A DNA stretch of 64,000 nt from Pontibacter mucosus (GCF_003054055.1 NZ_QBKI01000007.1:248001-312000); one strand, 5' to 3'; shown: positions 45,333 through 54,423, numbered from the stretch's first letter. The notes: generated by a model not told the origin, from the sequence alone. Numbers and translations: made by a program.

Positions 45333-46811
45333 TTACGCCGTCTGTTGCTCGCGTGCCAGCTCCAGCTCGTCTATTCTCCCGGCCGACACGGCCATCAGGC
45401 CAACAAATGTCAGGAAGCCGTTGAGGATTAGCACCTCGAAGCCAAACTCGTAGCCCCAGAACCAGTCAGCTGAGTTGTAGCTGATAATGAAGGTAAGCAG
45501 CGGGGCGATGATGCAGACGGCCGGCACCAGCCTGTCGCGCACGGCACGCTTGGTGTAGATGCCGAAAGCATACAGGCCAAGCAGCGGGCCATAGGTATAG
45601 CCAGCCACCTTAAACACGGCCGTTACCACGCTGTCGTTGTTGAGGATCTCAAAAATAATGATAACCAAGCCCATGACCAGGGAAATGCCACCATGCACGA
45701 TATAGCGCAGGCGTACACGCTCCTGCTCCGGACGATCCTTGAAGTTTAGGAAGTCCACGCAGAAGGAGGTGGTCAGTGCCGTAAGGGCAGAGTCGGCGGA
45801 GGCGTAGGTAATAGCAATGATGCCCAGTATAAATACGATGCCGGCAAAGGCTGAGAAGTGGTTAAGGGCCAGGAATGGGAACACATCGTCGCCTCTCTCC
45901 GGCAGGGCAATACCCTTCGCCTGTGCATAAATGTAAAGCAGGGCACCCAGCGAAAGGAACAGGATGTTCACCACAAACAGGATGATGCTGAACCAGAACA
46001 TGTTTTTCTGGGCCTCGCCAATGTTCTTGCAGCTCAGGTTCTTCTGCATCATGTCCTGGTCCAGGCCAGTCATTACGATGGTGATGAAGGCACCGGAGAA
46101 GAACTGCTTAAAGAAGTTTTTGCTGTCTTTGCCATCCCAGAAAAATACCTGCGAGTATTCGCTGGCCGTGATTGTATCCACCAGTCCCTGGAAGCCCAGG
46201 TTCAGCTCGTCGGAAATCAACCAGATCGTAATCCCGACAGCGGTAAGCATAGCGGTGGTCTGGAAAGTATCCGTCCAGATGATTGTCTTCATCCCGCCCC
46301 GGAAAGTATAAACCCAGATCAGGGCAATGGTGATCAGCACGGAAACGGAGAAGGGAATGCCCAGCTCATCGAAAACGGCCAGTTGCAGCACGCCGGCAAT
46401 CAGGAACAGGCGAATGGCCGCCCCAAGCGTGCGCGAGAGCAGGAAGAAAGCCGCCCCCGTTTTATAGGACCACCACCCGAACCGGTCTTCCAGGTAAGTA
46501 TAAATCGATACCAGGTTCATGCGGTAGTAGAGTGGCATCAGCACGGTGGCTATCACGAGGTAGCCCAGCAGATAGCCCATCACAAACTGCAGGTAGGAGA
46601 ACTGCGCCCCTGCCACCATGCCGGGTATCGACACGAAAGTAACGCCGGACAGGGAGGTGCCAATCATACCAAAAGCCACCACATACCACGGCGAGGAGCG
46701 GTTCGCCAGAAAGAAAGTCTCGGAGTCGGTGTTGCGGCTGGTGAGGTACGAGATGAAAATCAGAATACAGAAATAGCCTAGAATAAGGCCTATGATAAGG
46801 GTAGGGGACAT
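45333..46811 (-). CDS. Sodium:solute symporter (SSS family), second type
   Basis: 492 residues, about 13 membrane helices. SSS marks: GTSLSGVTFVSIPGMV in the first sodium-site helix, the TFRGGMKTIIWTDTFQT segment, and the later ASADSALTALTTSFCVDF (central sodium-site helix). It lacks the long soluble loop of the other symporter in this window, so the two differ in substrate. Typical relatives carry sugars, sialic acid or organic acids. Single gene with its own terminator. Confidence 0.9.
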   Translation of the reverse strand: MSPTLIIGLILGYFCILIFISYLTSRNTDSETFFLANRSSPWYVVAFGMIGTSLSGVTFVSIPGMVAGAQFSYLQFVMGYLLGYLVIATVLMPLYYRMNLVSIYTYLEDRFGWWSYKTGAAFFLLSRTLGAAIRLFLIAGVLQLAVFDELGIPFSVSVLITIALIWVYTFRGGMKTIIWTDTFQTTAMLTAVGITIWLISDELNLGFQGLVDTITASEYSQVFFWDGKDSKNFFKQFFSGAFITIVMTGLDQDMMQKNLSCKNIGEAQKNMFWFSIILFVVNILFLSLGALLYIYAQAKGIALPERGDDVFPFLALNHFSAFAGIVFILGIIAITYASADSALTALTTSFCVDFLNFKDRPEQERVRLRYIVHGGISLVMGLVIIIFEILNNDSVVTAVFKVAGYTYGPLLGLYAFGIYTKRAVRDRLVPAVCIIAPLLTFIISYNSADWFWGYEFGFEVLILNGFLTFVGLMAVSAGRIDELELAREQQTA

Positions 46812-46878
46812 GGTTAAGCTATAGGTTCTTAGAGGTTATAATCCACAAATATAGCAAAACTATGTTCCGGCACCACCC

Positions 46879-47895
46879 CTAAATTAGCTCATCCAGCAGC
46901 ACCGGCTCGCCAATGGCCGGCATGCGCAGGCCCTGTAGCATCCCGGAGGCGGCAATCTGCTCCAGCAGGCGCACCGGCTCGCTTGGCGGCTCATCGCTGA
47001 GGTCGTAGGTGCCGTAGTGCATGGGGATGAAGGTGCCGCCGCGCAGCAGGTTGTACGCTTTCACGGCCTCATGCGGGCTGAGGTGGCTTTTCTGCATCAG
47101 GAACGAGGGTTTGTAGGCTCCCACCGGCATCATGCAAACATCCATAGGGCCCAGCAGCTGCTCTATCTCCTCGAAGTGGGGGGCAAGGCCCGTGTCGCCG
47201 GCAAAGTACAGCGTGTGCTCCCTGGTCTTCAGCACGAAGCTTCCCCACAGCACCTTGTTCATGTCGCGGATCCCACGGCGGTGCCAGTGCGAGGCAGGCA
47301 TAAAGTATACTTCCACCTCATCAGGCACCAGGTCATACTTCTGAAACCAGCCGGCCTCCTGGTAAGGCAGGTGCGGGTCTATACTTCGCAGGATGTCGCC
47401 GACACGGAGCGGGGCCAGGGCCTTGAGCTGCGGGTTATGCTGGAAAACCACCTGCACCGATTTTTTGTCGAGGTGGTCGCGGTGGGCGTGCGAGAGCAGC
47501 AGGAAATCGATGTTGCGCAGGTCCTCCGGCTGGCAGGGCAGCCCCACGCGGCGCTTCAGCAGCGGCAGGTCGAAGAGCACGGGGTCGGTCAGAAAGGTGA
47601 TGCCGCCCAGGCGCAGGAAAAAGGATGAATGTCCCAGCCACACGAGCATATCCCGGTCATCATGGATAAACGCCTTGCCCTGCTGCACATGCGGCGTGTA
47701 GTGGTCGAGCTTTTTCTGCTCCCGCTGCGGGTTGCGGCTCAGCTGCCAGCGCAGCACTTTGCTGAAGTCGGGGTTATAGAGCTCGCTGCCATTGGCGAAG
47801 CGCCCATCAATGGTCTTGTTGCCTCGGTAGCCGGGTTTTATGGTTTCGAGGCGCTCGTTTTTCAGGTGGCGGATAAGTGTGTTATGCTGTTGCAA
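46879..47895 (-). CDS. MBL-fold metal-dependent hydrolase, NAPE-PLD/UlaG-like
   Basis: 338 residues. The metal-binding motif HAHRDHLD is at 136-143, preceded by WLGHSSFFLRLGGITFLTDP. MPASHWHRRGIRDMN and LYFAGDTGLAP give further metal ligands and match the NAPE-hydrolysing phospholipase D-like branch of the fold. The late HYGTYD histidine completes the site. It is probably cytosolic and acts on a phosphodiester or lactone. No neighbour gives the substrate. An N-terminal 80-residue extension precedes the fold. Confidence 0.87.
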   Translation of the reverse strand: MQQHNTLIRHLKNERLETIKPGYRGNKTIDGRFANGSELYNPDFSKVLRWQLSRNPQREQKKLDHYTPHVQQGKAFIHDDRDMLVWLGHSSFFLRLGGITFLTDPVLFDLPLLKRRVGLPCQPEDLRNIDFLLLSHAHRDHLDKKSVQVVFQHNPQLKALAPLRVGDILRSIDPHLPYQEAGWFQKYDLVPDEVEVYFMPASHWHRRGIRDMNKVLWGSFVLKTREHTLYFAGDTGLAPHFEEIEQLLGPMDVCMMPVGAYKPSFLMQKSHLSPHEAVKAYNLLRGGTFIPMHYGTYDLSDEPPSEPVRLLEQIAASGMLQGLRMPAIGEPVLLDELI

Positions 47896-48031
47896 CGTTT
47901 GTCTTCGTTAAGTAGTCGTTCGGGAGCGGTGCCTGTAGCTAAAACCTTTGCCCAGGCTCTCCGTTTTGCGTTCATTCCCTCTGTATACTTCTAAAACGGT
48001 CAGTTTGGTTAGGATAAGGCCTTATAAGGCT

Positions 48032-48066
48032 GAAAAAAACGCTTCCCCGCCAAAACAGGGAAGCGT
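48032..48066 (-). terminator. Rho-independent terminator
   Basis: ACGCTTCCC (48039-48047) pairs with GGGAAGCGT (48058-48066). On the minus strand the stem is followed by a run of seven T. It ends the outer-membrane protein gene (stop at 48096). Confidence 0.88.
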
Positions 48067-48095
48067 GCTATACTTTTTTTCGAGGCTGCTGCCCT

Positions 48096-48764
48096 TTACC
48101 AGTACCCGTACCGGCTGCCGTAGCCCGGGCCATAGTATGGGTTACCGTAAGGCGAGGCGCCGTCGGTATAACGGATGCCGCCTGTTACACTCAGGTGCTC
48201 CGTGATCTTATAAGTGGCCCGGAAGTCAGCGCCCATGCGACCGGGGCTGTAGAGGCCGCCTCTGAAGTCGTTGGTGGGCAGGTTGGAGAAATCGCGCCAG
48301 ATGTTGCCGCTCAGGATCAGGCGGTCGCTGGCCAGGTAATCCACGCCCACGCTGCCGATGTAGTGGCTGCCGCCGCGGTTGCGGTAAAGCACCGTGGTGC
48401 CCTCAGGACCGGTAACCGGCACGTTGTAGCCGGAAGTATGCACGTAAGCCAGGCTGGTGTTTATCCTAAAGCGGTTGCTGACCTGGTAGCGCACCGAAGG
48501 CTCCATGTAAGTGGCGCTGCCAAGGCCGTTGCTGAAGCTGGCGCCCATGTTCAGGCCGTAGCTTAACTTGGGACCCTGCCAGGCGGGTTTCTCCGCCTTT
48601 GTTTGCTCCTTTTCTACGGTGGCCGTCGGGACAGGCGTGGTCTGAGCCGGCTCGGGCGCAGCCTCCAGGCTCGGCTTTACGCTCTGCGCCAAGCCTGGCC
48701 CGGCATACAGCAATCCGGCAACCAGTAGGGTTCTAAGTATATTTTTCACGTGGAAATGGCTCAA
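48096..48764 (-). CDS. Outer-membrane barrel-like protein with Pro/Glu linker
   Basis: 222 residues. Signal peptide (ILRTLLVAGLLYAGPGLAQ), then a low-complexity linker of Pro, Thr, Glu and Lys (about 28-62), then strands with aromatic girdles (LSYGLNMGASFSNG, RFRINTSLAYVHTSGY, DRLILSGNIWRDF) and a Gly/Tyr-rich tail ending YGYW. Probably a barrel of eight strands in the outer membrane. Function unknown. Confidence 0.78.
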   Translation of the reverse strand: MSHFHVKNILRTLLVAGLLYAGPGLAQSVKPSLEAAPEPAQTTPVPTATVEKEQTKAEKPAWQGPKLSYGLNMGASFSNGLGSATYMEPSVRYQVSNRFRINTSLAYVHTSGYNVPVTGPEGTTVLYRNRGGSHYIGSVGVDYLASDRLILSGNIWRDFSNLPTNDFRGGLYSPGRMGADFRATYKITEHLSVTGGIRYTDGASPYGNPYYGPGYGSRYGYW

Positions 48765-48845
48765 GTATAAAATCTTATACTAAGGTACGGCTTAGATGGT
48801 TCAAATGCAAAACGCGACGGCCCGCCATAAAGTATACGGGCACTG

Positions 48846-50678
48846 CTATTTAGCTTTTGCCCCCAGCCATCCCGCGCGGAAGGACTGCATCTGCGGCGTC
48901 AGTTGCTTGCCTATACTTTCGTAAGGCACTACCTCGAAGAGCGGCACTTCATCCAGTACAAAACTGGTGGTGCGGGTCTGGCCATGCCGTGTGAAGGTAA
49001 CCGGTACTACATCGCCGGGTTTGTGCTTTTTGAGAATTTTCTCCAGCTCTTTTTCTGATTTAAGCTTGCGCCCGTCAAAGGTCAGGATCACATCGCCCTT
49101 CTCGAGGCCGGCTTTGTAGGCGCCTGTGTGCACAAACGTGCCGTTGGCAATGGTGGCCGCGCCATCCTTGTAGGTGAAGTTAAGCATGCTCACCGTAGCC
49201 TCACCCGGCTTGGACTTTCTCAATTCTAGCCCGGCCAGCGCGAGCAGTGCAGCATAATCGGGCAATTCACTTCCTAAGATGCTCTCCGCGAAGAACTTTC
49301 GGGCAAAGGCAGCATCGCCGGTTACCTGTGCCAGCGTTTCCTCCACATCAGCCATGGTATAAGGCTTTTCGGTGGCGCCATACTTTTGCCAGAGCGCCTG
49401 CATAAAGTCGTCCAGCGTTTTGTTATAGTCACGGCGCAGCGTCAAGTCCAGGCCCATGCCAATCATGCTGCCGTAAGTATAGTAGGAGATAAAGGTGTTG
49501 TGGCGGTTCACAGGGTCCACGGAGCGGGCGGCGTCCACAAAAGGCGCCTGCTGGCTCATTTCCACCAAACTGTGGTACTGTCCGCCCGGCGAGAGCAGCA
49601 CGTAGTTCAGGTCTCCGGCCAGGTCAGAAGCATACTTTTTCAGGTCGAAAATGCCGGCGCGGGCCATGGTCAGGTCACCGTAGTAGCTCGTGAAGCCCTC
49701 GGCCAGCCACAGCGCCTCGCTCATGTTGGCCTCCTGAAAGTTGAACGGCTCCAGCGATTTTGGACGTAAGCGCTCCACGTTCCAGGCATGGAAAAACTCG
49801 TGCGACACCGTGTTGAGCAGCGGCCCCATGGCCGTGGCCAGCGGGCGCGAACTGGTCAGGATAGTGGAGTTGCGGTGCTCCATGCCGTCGCCGGAGGCCT
49901 GCGGAAGATAGCAGCCGATGAAGGTATAGCGGCCAAAATCAAACGCCGGAAGCTGCCCGAACACGGCCTGCTGCTCAGCTACGATGGCCTTAGTGTGCGC
50001 CACGTACTCCTCAAACTGCTCTTTGGTACCATGGTGGTGTAACGCGACCTGTATGGTCTGCGGCTTGCCGCCGCTATTCACCGTCCACTCCGCAAAGTCG
50101 AAGTTGCTTAGCTCCATGGGGCTGTCCATCAGGTACTGGAAGTTGGGGGCGAAGTAGGTGTTGCCCTGCTCATGCCGCAGCTGCGTGGCCACTTTCCAGT
50201 TGCTGCCTTGCGGGATGTGAAAGGTGAGGTAAGCCGGTGCCTCCTCGAACTCGCGCGCGTACATCAGGCTGGCCGGCGCGTTCAGGTGGGCGTGGGTCTC
50301 GTCTACAGCGGCATAGGTGCCGTCGGCCTGGTCGGCAAACAAAGTATAGCTGACAGTGGCCTTGCCCTGGTGGTTGAGTACACCCCACTCGTTTACGTTC
50401 AGCCGCACCAGTTGCAGCGGCTGCCCCTGCGCGTTGCTGGCTTTGACGTTGTACACATTCTTGGCAAACTCGTGCAGGGCATAGCGTCCGGGCGAGCTGC
50501 GCGGCATCAGTACCTTCAGGGTATCACTTTGAATATCAGAGAATGTAACTTTTATCTCGGCCTCGTGGTGCGCTGCGTTCGGAAAAGACAAGTCATAAGT
50601 AACCTGCTGCTGCGCCAGCGCCGGTTGCATCATCAGCCCCATCGCCAGCCCCAACAGGCCATATACTTTTGGTTTCAT
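48846..50678 (-). CDS. M61 family metallopeptidase with PDZ domain
   Basis: 610 residues, exported (signal MKPKVYGLLGLAMGLMMQPA). The zinc site is HEFFHAWN (His293, Glu294, His297) with Glu327 in WLAEGFTSYYG, as in glycyl aminopeptidases of the M61 family. The N-terminal beta domain (about 20-190) and C-terminal PDZ domain (about 500-575, GAYKAGLEKGDVILTFDG) complete the standard layout. It removes N-terminal small residues, often glycine, from peptides in the periplasm. Single gene; divergent to nothing close. Confidence 0.93.
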   Translation of the reverse strand: MKPKVYGLLGLAMGLMMQPALAQQQVTYDLSFPNAAHHEAEIKVTFSDIQSDTLKVLMPRSSPGRYALHEFAKNVYNVKASNAQGQPLQLVRLNVNEWGVLNHQGKATVSYTLFADQADGTYAAVDETHAHLNAPASLMYAREFEEAPAYLTFHIPQGSNWKVATQLRHEQGNTYFAPNFQYLMDSPMELSNFDFAEWTVNSGGKPQTIQVALHHHGTKEQFEEYVAHTKAIVAEQQAVFGQLPAFDFGRYTFIGCYLPQASGDGMEHRNSTILTSSRPLATAMGPLLNTVSHEFFHAWNVERLRPKSLEPFNFQEANMSEALWLAEGFTSYYGDLTMARAGIFDLKKYASDLAGDLNYVLLSPGGQYHSLVEMSQQAPFVDAARSVDPVNRHNTFISYYTYGSMIGMGLDLTLRRDYNKTLDDFMQALWQKYGATEKPYTMADVEETLAQVTGDAAFARKFFAESILGSELPDYAALLALAGLELRKSKPGEATVSMLNFTYKDGAATIANGTFVHTGAYKAGLEKGDVILTFDGRKLKSEKELEKILKKHKPGDVVPVTFTRHGQTRTTSFVLDEVPLFEVVPYESIGKQLTPQMQSFRAGWLGAKAK

Positions 50679-50830
50679 TTATAAGGTCAGTGTAGTTGGA
50701 AAGTTAAATATAGGGATTGGTAAATAGGGGAGCAACTCTTATCAGTTAGCAATTAACAGTTATCAGTTATCAATAGATTGTTGATAATTGTTCTGCTATG
50801 CTTTAGCCATAGAGTGCACCGTATAACGTC

Positions 50831-50948
50831 TCCACACCCTCTCAACTTTCTAACCTTCTAACTTTTTAACTCTCTAACTCCAGAGACGCCAGGTATTGCG
50901 TCTCTACAACTCCCAAACTCCCAAACTCTCTAACTCTCTAACTCTCTC
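50831..50948. repeat. Repeat F, copy F2, encodes the end of a methyltransferase gene
   Basis: Same parts as F1: CTAACTTTTTAACTCTCTAAC units, the hairpin AGACGCCAGGTATTGCGTCT at 50884-50903, then CTACAACTCCCAAACTCC units. The last 14 or so codons and the stop of the methyltransferase (50904 onward) are inside this repeat. Confidence 0.8.
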
Positions 50949-51590
50949 CAGCGTTTTTGCCTGCACCATCCCCCCATAAAAAGCCTGGCTATACTTCTCG
51001 CGGAAGCCTAAGGCGGTGAAGTGGGCTTTGTAGTCGGGTAATTGCGTGGCCTGCACATGGCTGAGCCATCCGAAGAACGTATACATGCCCCGGATTAACA
51101 GCCGCTGCCACCAGGGGGTAGGCTGCTGCATGGGCCAGAAGTCGGCGAAGAGCCATTGGCCACCCGGTGATAAAGCGGCTGCCAATCTGCTCATGAGCTC
51201 CTGTAGCCGCTGCGGCGGGAAAAGATCTAAAAGAAAAGGAGTGAAGATGACATCGAACTGCTCCCCGGGATTTATACTTTGCTCGGTGCCGAGACGGAAG
51301 GTGACTTGGCACGGATGCGGTTTTTTATACTTGCCATACTTTCCTTCGGCGCGCTGCAGCATGGCCGGGGCGGCCTCTACGTATAAAATATCGAGCTTCT
51401 TGCCGGTTTGCAGCAGCTGCTCCAGCAGCCAGCCCGTGCCGCCGCCAATCACCAGCACGCGCGCCTGTGGCGGCACGAAGGGAAGCAGGGCCAGCTGTGC
51501 CTGCTCCAGGGAATTGCCATACACCAGCCGCGCCAGGGCATCGTAAAAAGGGGCAACCCGATTAAATCCGCTATCAGGGAGTTGGGGCAA
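50904..51590 (-). CDS. Class I SAM-dependent methyltransferase with repeat-derived tail
   Basis: 228 residues. The SAM motif VLVIGGGTGWLLEQLL and the acidic DILYVEAAPAML segment are normal; FDVIFTPFLLDLFP and GGQWLFADFWPMQ complete the fold. The last residues (ERVRELESLGVWEL) are encoded by repeat F, so the natural C-terminus has probably been replaced or extended by the repeat, and the stop codon lies in it. Substrate unknown. The gene lies 35 bases from PncC and may be co-transcribed. Confidence 0.8.
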   Translation of the reverse strand: MPQLPDSGFNRVAPFYDALARLVYGNSLEQAQLALLPFVPPQARVLVIGGGTGWLLEQLLQTGKKLDILYVEAAPAMLQRAEGKYGKYKKPHPCQVTFRLGTEQSINPGEQFDVIFTPFLLDLFPPQRLQELMSRLAAALSPGGQWLFADFWPMQQPTPWWQRLLIRGMYTFFGWLSHVQATQLPDYKAHFTALGFREKYSQAFYGGMVQAKTLERVRELESLGVWEL

Positions 51591-51625
51591 AGTATAAGTG
51601 ATTGGTGCGGGCGCTAAGGTAAGGA

Positions 51626-52117
51626 TTAGCGTTTGTAATGCTGCTCCAGGATACCCTGTAACTTCTGAAAGATGTAATCGACCAGCTGCTTGCGTATACT
51701 GTCGGTGTTGCCCTCAAAGTGCTCCCGGAACTCCTCGGCCTTGCCGTTATAAAGTATGGATACGAACATCGTGCCCACGGGCTTTTCCTCGGTTTCGGAG
51801 CCGCCAGGCCCGGCCAGGCCGGTAGTGGCCACACTGATGTCGGCGCCCAGCATCTTCTTCAGGCCCATCACCATCTCGTTGGTCACCTGCTGCGATTCTG
51901 CCGTATAGAGGTCCAGGGTCTGTTTCTTAACGCCCAGCAGCTTCTGCTTTACCTCCGGCTGGTACACCACCAGGCTGCCTTTCAGCACATCACTGCTGCC
52001 CTTTGCCCGCACAAACTCCGAGGCCAGCATGCCGGCCGTACAACTCTCGGCAAATGCCACGGTCAGGCCCTTGTCCTTCAATCCCATTACCAGCTCGGTA
52101 AGTTCTGCTTGGTTCAT
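51626..52117 (-). CDS. pncC: Nicotinamide-nucleotide amidohydrolase (CinA C-terminal type)
   Basis: 163 residues, the stand-alone CinA C-terminal domain that deamidates NMN to nicotinate mononucleotide in NAD recycling. Family landmarks: VAFAESCTAGMLASEFV at the start and ISVATTGLAGPGGSETEEKPVG in the middle, which holds the catalytic Ser/Thr-Gly region. Full length for the family. It sits between the methyltransferase and ThpR on the same strand with 17- and 35-base gaps, suggesting a run of co-transcribed genes. Confidence 0.92.
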   Translation of the reverse strand: MNQAELTELVMGLKDKGLTVAFAESCTAGMLASEFVRAKGSSDVLKGSLVVYQPEVKQKLLGVKKQTLDLYTAESQQVTNEMVMGLKKMLGADISVATTGLAGPGGSETEEKPVGTMFVSILYNGKAEEFREHFEGNTDSIRKQLVDYIFQKLQGILEQHYKR

Positions 52118-52134
52118 ATATGCTTGTTAGAAAC

Positions 52135-52722
52135 TTAAATGGCAGCTTGTTGTACTGTATTTGGCAGCTGCGGGTTGTGGCCCAGCGGGTAGCGTTCCAG
52201 CACCGAGTAAGTAGGATGGGGCGAGCCCAGCACCGATTGCCACAGGCCCACCTCCTGCACGGGCAGCTCCAGCGGCTTTTCTGAGATGACCAGCGGCAGC
52301 TCCCGGGGCAGCTGGCTGTCTTTCCGGAAGCGGGCCAGCGTAATATGCGGAATGGCCTTCAGGTTTGCTGGGGGCTGCGCAGCCAGTTCTTTGGTCAGGT
52401 GCCTGCTCAGGGCCTCAAAGGAAGTATGCGGGGCAAATCGTGCCCATATCAGGCGCGGGTGCCTGGGTTTGGGGCTGGGCTCCGTCTGCTCGAACTGCAG
52501 CGTAAAGGGCTGGTGCTGCCGGGCCACGCGCGCTACCCGCTCTTTTATACTTGGTAGTTCCTCCGCCGGCACGTTGCCGATGAAGAAGAGCGTGAGGTGC
52601 AGGTTCTGGGGCGGCAAAAAGCGCAGCGCCGGGTGTGTAAATTGCTGCAGATGCTGCTGCAGTTCCTGCAGCAAAACGGCCGGAAGAGGGGCAGCCACAA
52701 ATAACCTGATGCTCTCTTTCAT
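52135..52722 (-). CDS. thpR: RNA 2',3'-cyclic phosphodiesterase (2H family)
   Basis: 195 residues. The two HxTx motifs of the 2H fold are HLTL (His42) and HITL (His126). Family members open 2',3'-cyclic phosphates on RNA or ligate tRNA halves (LigT). Length is normal. It is first in a short minus-strand run with pncC and the methyltransferase, and is divergent from the PAP2 gene across 69 bases. Confidence 0.9.
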   Translation of the reverse strand: MKESIRLFVAAPLPAVLLQELQQHLQQFTHPALRFLPPQNLHLTLFFIGNVPAEELPSIKERVARVARQHQPFTLQFEQTEPSPKPRHPRLIWARFAPHTSFEALSRHLTKELAAQPPANLKAIPHITLARFRKDSQLPRELPLVISEKPLELPVQEVGLWQSVLGSPHPTYSVLERYPLGHNPQLPNTVQQAAI

Positions 52723-52791
52723 AGTTTACGTATGATGGTATTCTGTAGGAAACAGGATTTAAATACGCTTCTAAGATGATAACGTGATAGT

Positions 52792-53511
52792 ATGATACGC
52801 ACTTTCTATAAACGGATGGTGGCCTCTGCGGCGCTTTTTACCGTGGAGCTGGTCTTTATTTGGGCGCTGTTTATCGCCTGCATTGTGGTGTTTCTGTGGC
52901 TGGGCCGGGAGATAATGCAGGGCGAAGAAGTATGGCTCGATGAGGCGGCCTTTGGCTTTGCGGCAAGCCTCAGCAGTCCTTTCATGGACGGGCTTATTAA
53001 GTTCGTTACCTTTTTCGCATCCCGGCAGTTTCTGACGCCTGCGGCTTTGGCGCTGGTGGCCTATTACCTGTTTATCCGCAAGCACCGCTGGAATTCCGTG
53101 AGGGTGCCGGTGGTGGCGCTGGGCAGCATCACGCTCAACATTCTCCTGAAGTATTTCTTTGACCGCGAACGGCCTATGTCGCCCTTGGTGGACGCCTCCG
53201 GGCTGAGCTTCCCGAGCGGGCATAGTATGGTGGCGGCTTCGTTTTACGGGCTGCTGATTTACCTGGTGTGGCACAATGTAAAGGATGTGCACCTGCGTAA
53301 CCTGCTGATCGCGCTGTTGATTATTTTTGTAGTCCTGATTGGGTTCAGCCGCATTTACCTGCGCGTGCACTACGCCACCGATGTGTTGGCCGGCTTTGCC
53401 GCTGGTTTTCTGTGGGTTGTGATCGGGCTGACGCTGCTTCGCCGGCTGGAGCGCTACTCGGGCAAGGAGATTACGCCCTTGGTGCTGGAGGAGACGGAGG
53501 AAAAGGAATAA
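52792..53511 (+). CDS. PAP2-family membrane phosphatase, copy 1
   Basis: 239 residues, five or six membrane helices. The phosphatase triad is complete: Lys120 with Arg127-Pro (KYFFDRERP), PSGH at 141-144, and SRIYLRVH with Arg187 and His193. In gene context it could be a lipid A or undecaprenyl pyrophosphate phosphatase. The second PAP2 gene at 57573 has its catalytic residues at the same positions (see there), so they are paralogues. A C-terminal acidic tail (EETEEKE) is cytosolic or periplasmic. Confidence 0.9.
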   Translation: MIRTFYKRMVASAALFTVELVFIWALFIACIVVFLWLGREIMQGEEVWLDEAAFGFAASLSSPFMDGLIKFVTFFASRQFLTPAALALVAYYLFIRKHRWNSVRVPVVALGSITLNILLKYFFDRERPMSPLVDASGLSFPSGHSMVAASFYGLLIYLVWHNVKDVHLRNLLIALLIIFVVLIGFSRIYLRVHYATDVLAGFAAGFLWVVIGLTLLRRLERYSGKEITPLVLEETEEKE

Positions 53512-53618
53512 TTTTTTTGGTTTGGGTATTGACTTATCTGAAAGCTTCTATTACTTTTGCAATCCCAATAAACAAAGGGTTAAAGGGTTTTGGGACGTTA
53601 ATTGATATAGTGCATCAA

Positions 53619-53700
53619 GCGCAAGTGGCGAAATTGGTAGACGCGCTGTCTTCAGGCGGCAGTTCCGCAAGGTGTGAAGGTTCGAGTCCTTTCTTGCGCA
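53619..53700 (+). tRNA. tRNA-Leu (anticodon CAG)
   Basis: 82 bases. The acceptor arm GCGCAAG pairs with CTTGCGC, discriminator A at 53700. The D arm has GAAATTGGTAGACGC; the anticodon stem CTGTC with GGCAG closes the loop TTCAGGC, which puts CAG at 53653-53655. A long variable arm as in all Leu tRNAs follows and the T arm has TTCGAGT. No CCA is encoded. It fits tRNA-Leu in every arm. Confidence 0.96.
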
Positions 53701-53712
53701 CACTAAATCATA

Positions 53713-53750
53713 AAAAGGCTGATCTTTCGAGGTCAGCCTTTTTTGTTTTT
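53713..53750 (+). terminator. Rho-independent terminator of the tRNA
   Basis: AAAAGGCTGA (53713-53722) pairs with TCAGCCTTTT (53733-53742), followed by TTGTTTTT. It lies 12 bases after the tRNA end. Confidence 0.9.
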
Positions 53751-53798
53751 ATAGCCTGGTATACTTTAGCCTTACTTTGTACTTCGGCTATACCGCTG

Positions 53799-53849
53799 TT
53801 TCGGACATCCTTGTCCGAAACCAATGCTGCTGCGGACTTCCAAGTCCGC
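53799..53849. repeat. Two adjacent REP-like hairpins
   Basis: The first hairpin (53799-53820) has arms TTTCGGACA and TGTCCGAAA; the second, GCGGACTTCCAAGTCCGC (53832-53849), is near-perfect. They are separated by 11 bases and sit at the left edge of the mosaic repeats. Confidence 0.7.
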
Positions 53850-53908
53850 GTAAGCTATACTTTAAACTTGTCAGTTTATACTTTCCTAGCCGCTGCTCCC
53901 TTCCACTC

Positions 53909-54140
53909 GAACCAAGCTATCCTTGCTAGCTGCCGTTCATCCTCTAGTTCCCACAAGCGTCTCGTTGCATTTCCGGCTTTGGTGACCTCCTAGGCCGGGA
54001 GGCCTCGCCTTGGGGGTAGGGGCCCTCGATAAGGGCATCGCGCTGTCTACATTTCCTTTGCTCCTGACGTCGCAATGCCTTTCAGGCACCGGAAATCTAG
54101 AAGGCGCTCAACCCAAAGGCTGGGAATCATTCGATAGCTT
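53909..54140 (-). repeat. Repeat A, copy A4 (inverted)
   Basis: Starts AACCAAGCTATCC and contains CTGCCGTTCATCCTCTAG, CCTAGGCCGGGAGGCCTCGC, GCGCTGTCTACATTTCCTTT and GAAGGCGCTCAACCCAAAGG. It has a short GGGGGTAGGGGCCC insertion that the other copies place elsewhere. Confidence 0.8.
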
Positions 54141-54230
54141 TTGCCATGCAACTTGAACCAAGTCCCTCTTTGAAGGGGGTAGGGGGATGTAATCGTGTAC
54201 AGAGATTCCCCTCTTGGGAGTGGCAAGGGG

Positions 54231-54366
54231 TGGGTTTATACTTTGTAGGGACAAATCGCGACCTGTCCGCGCGAGAACTGAGGCTATGAAACTTATACCT
54301 TAGGAATAGTAACTACAAACTCCCCGACTTGGATAAGGAGGGGTTAGGGGTGGTTGGACCCGGTAA
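54231..54366 (-). repeat. Repeat B, copy B3 (inverted)
   Basis: Starts GGGTTTATACTTTGTAGGGA, has GGACAAATCGCGACCTGTCC at 54248-54267 (the palindrome with two changes), ACTTATACCTTAGGAATAGT and AAGGAGGGGTTAGGGGTGG, and ends TTGGACCCGGTA. The order is as in B2. Confidence 0.8.
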
Positions 54367-54423
54367 ATGCAAACAAAATCACCGAGCTGTTCCAAATTGA
54401 ATGCGCAAGTGTCGATGTCATCC

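Noticed and set aside
47948..48205. 85-codon plus-strand frame near the outer-membrane protein gene
   Set aside because: It overlaps a strong terminator and the 3' end of the minus-strand gene; composition is not protein-like.
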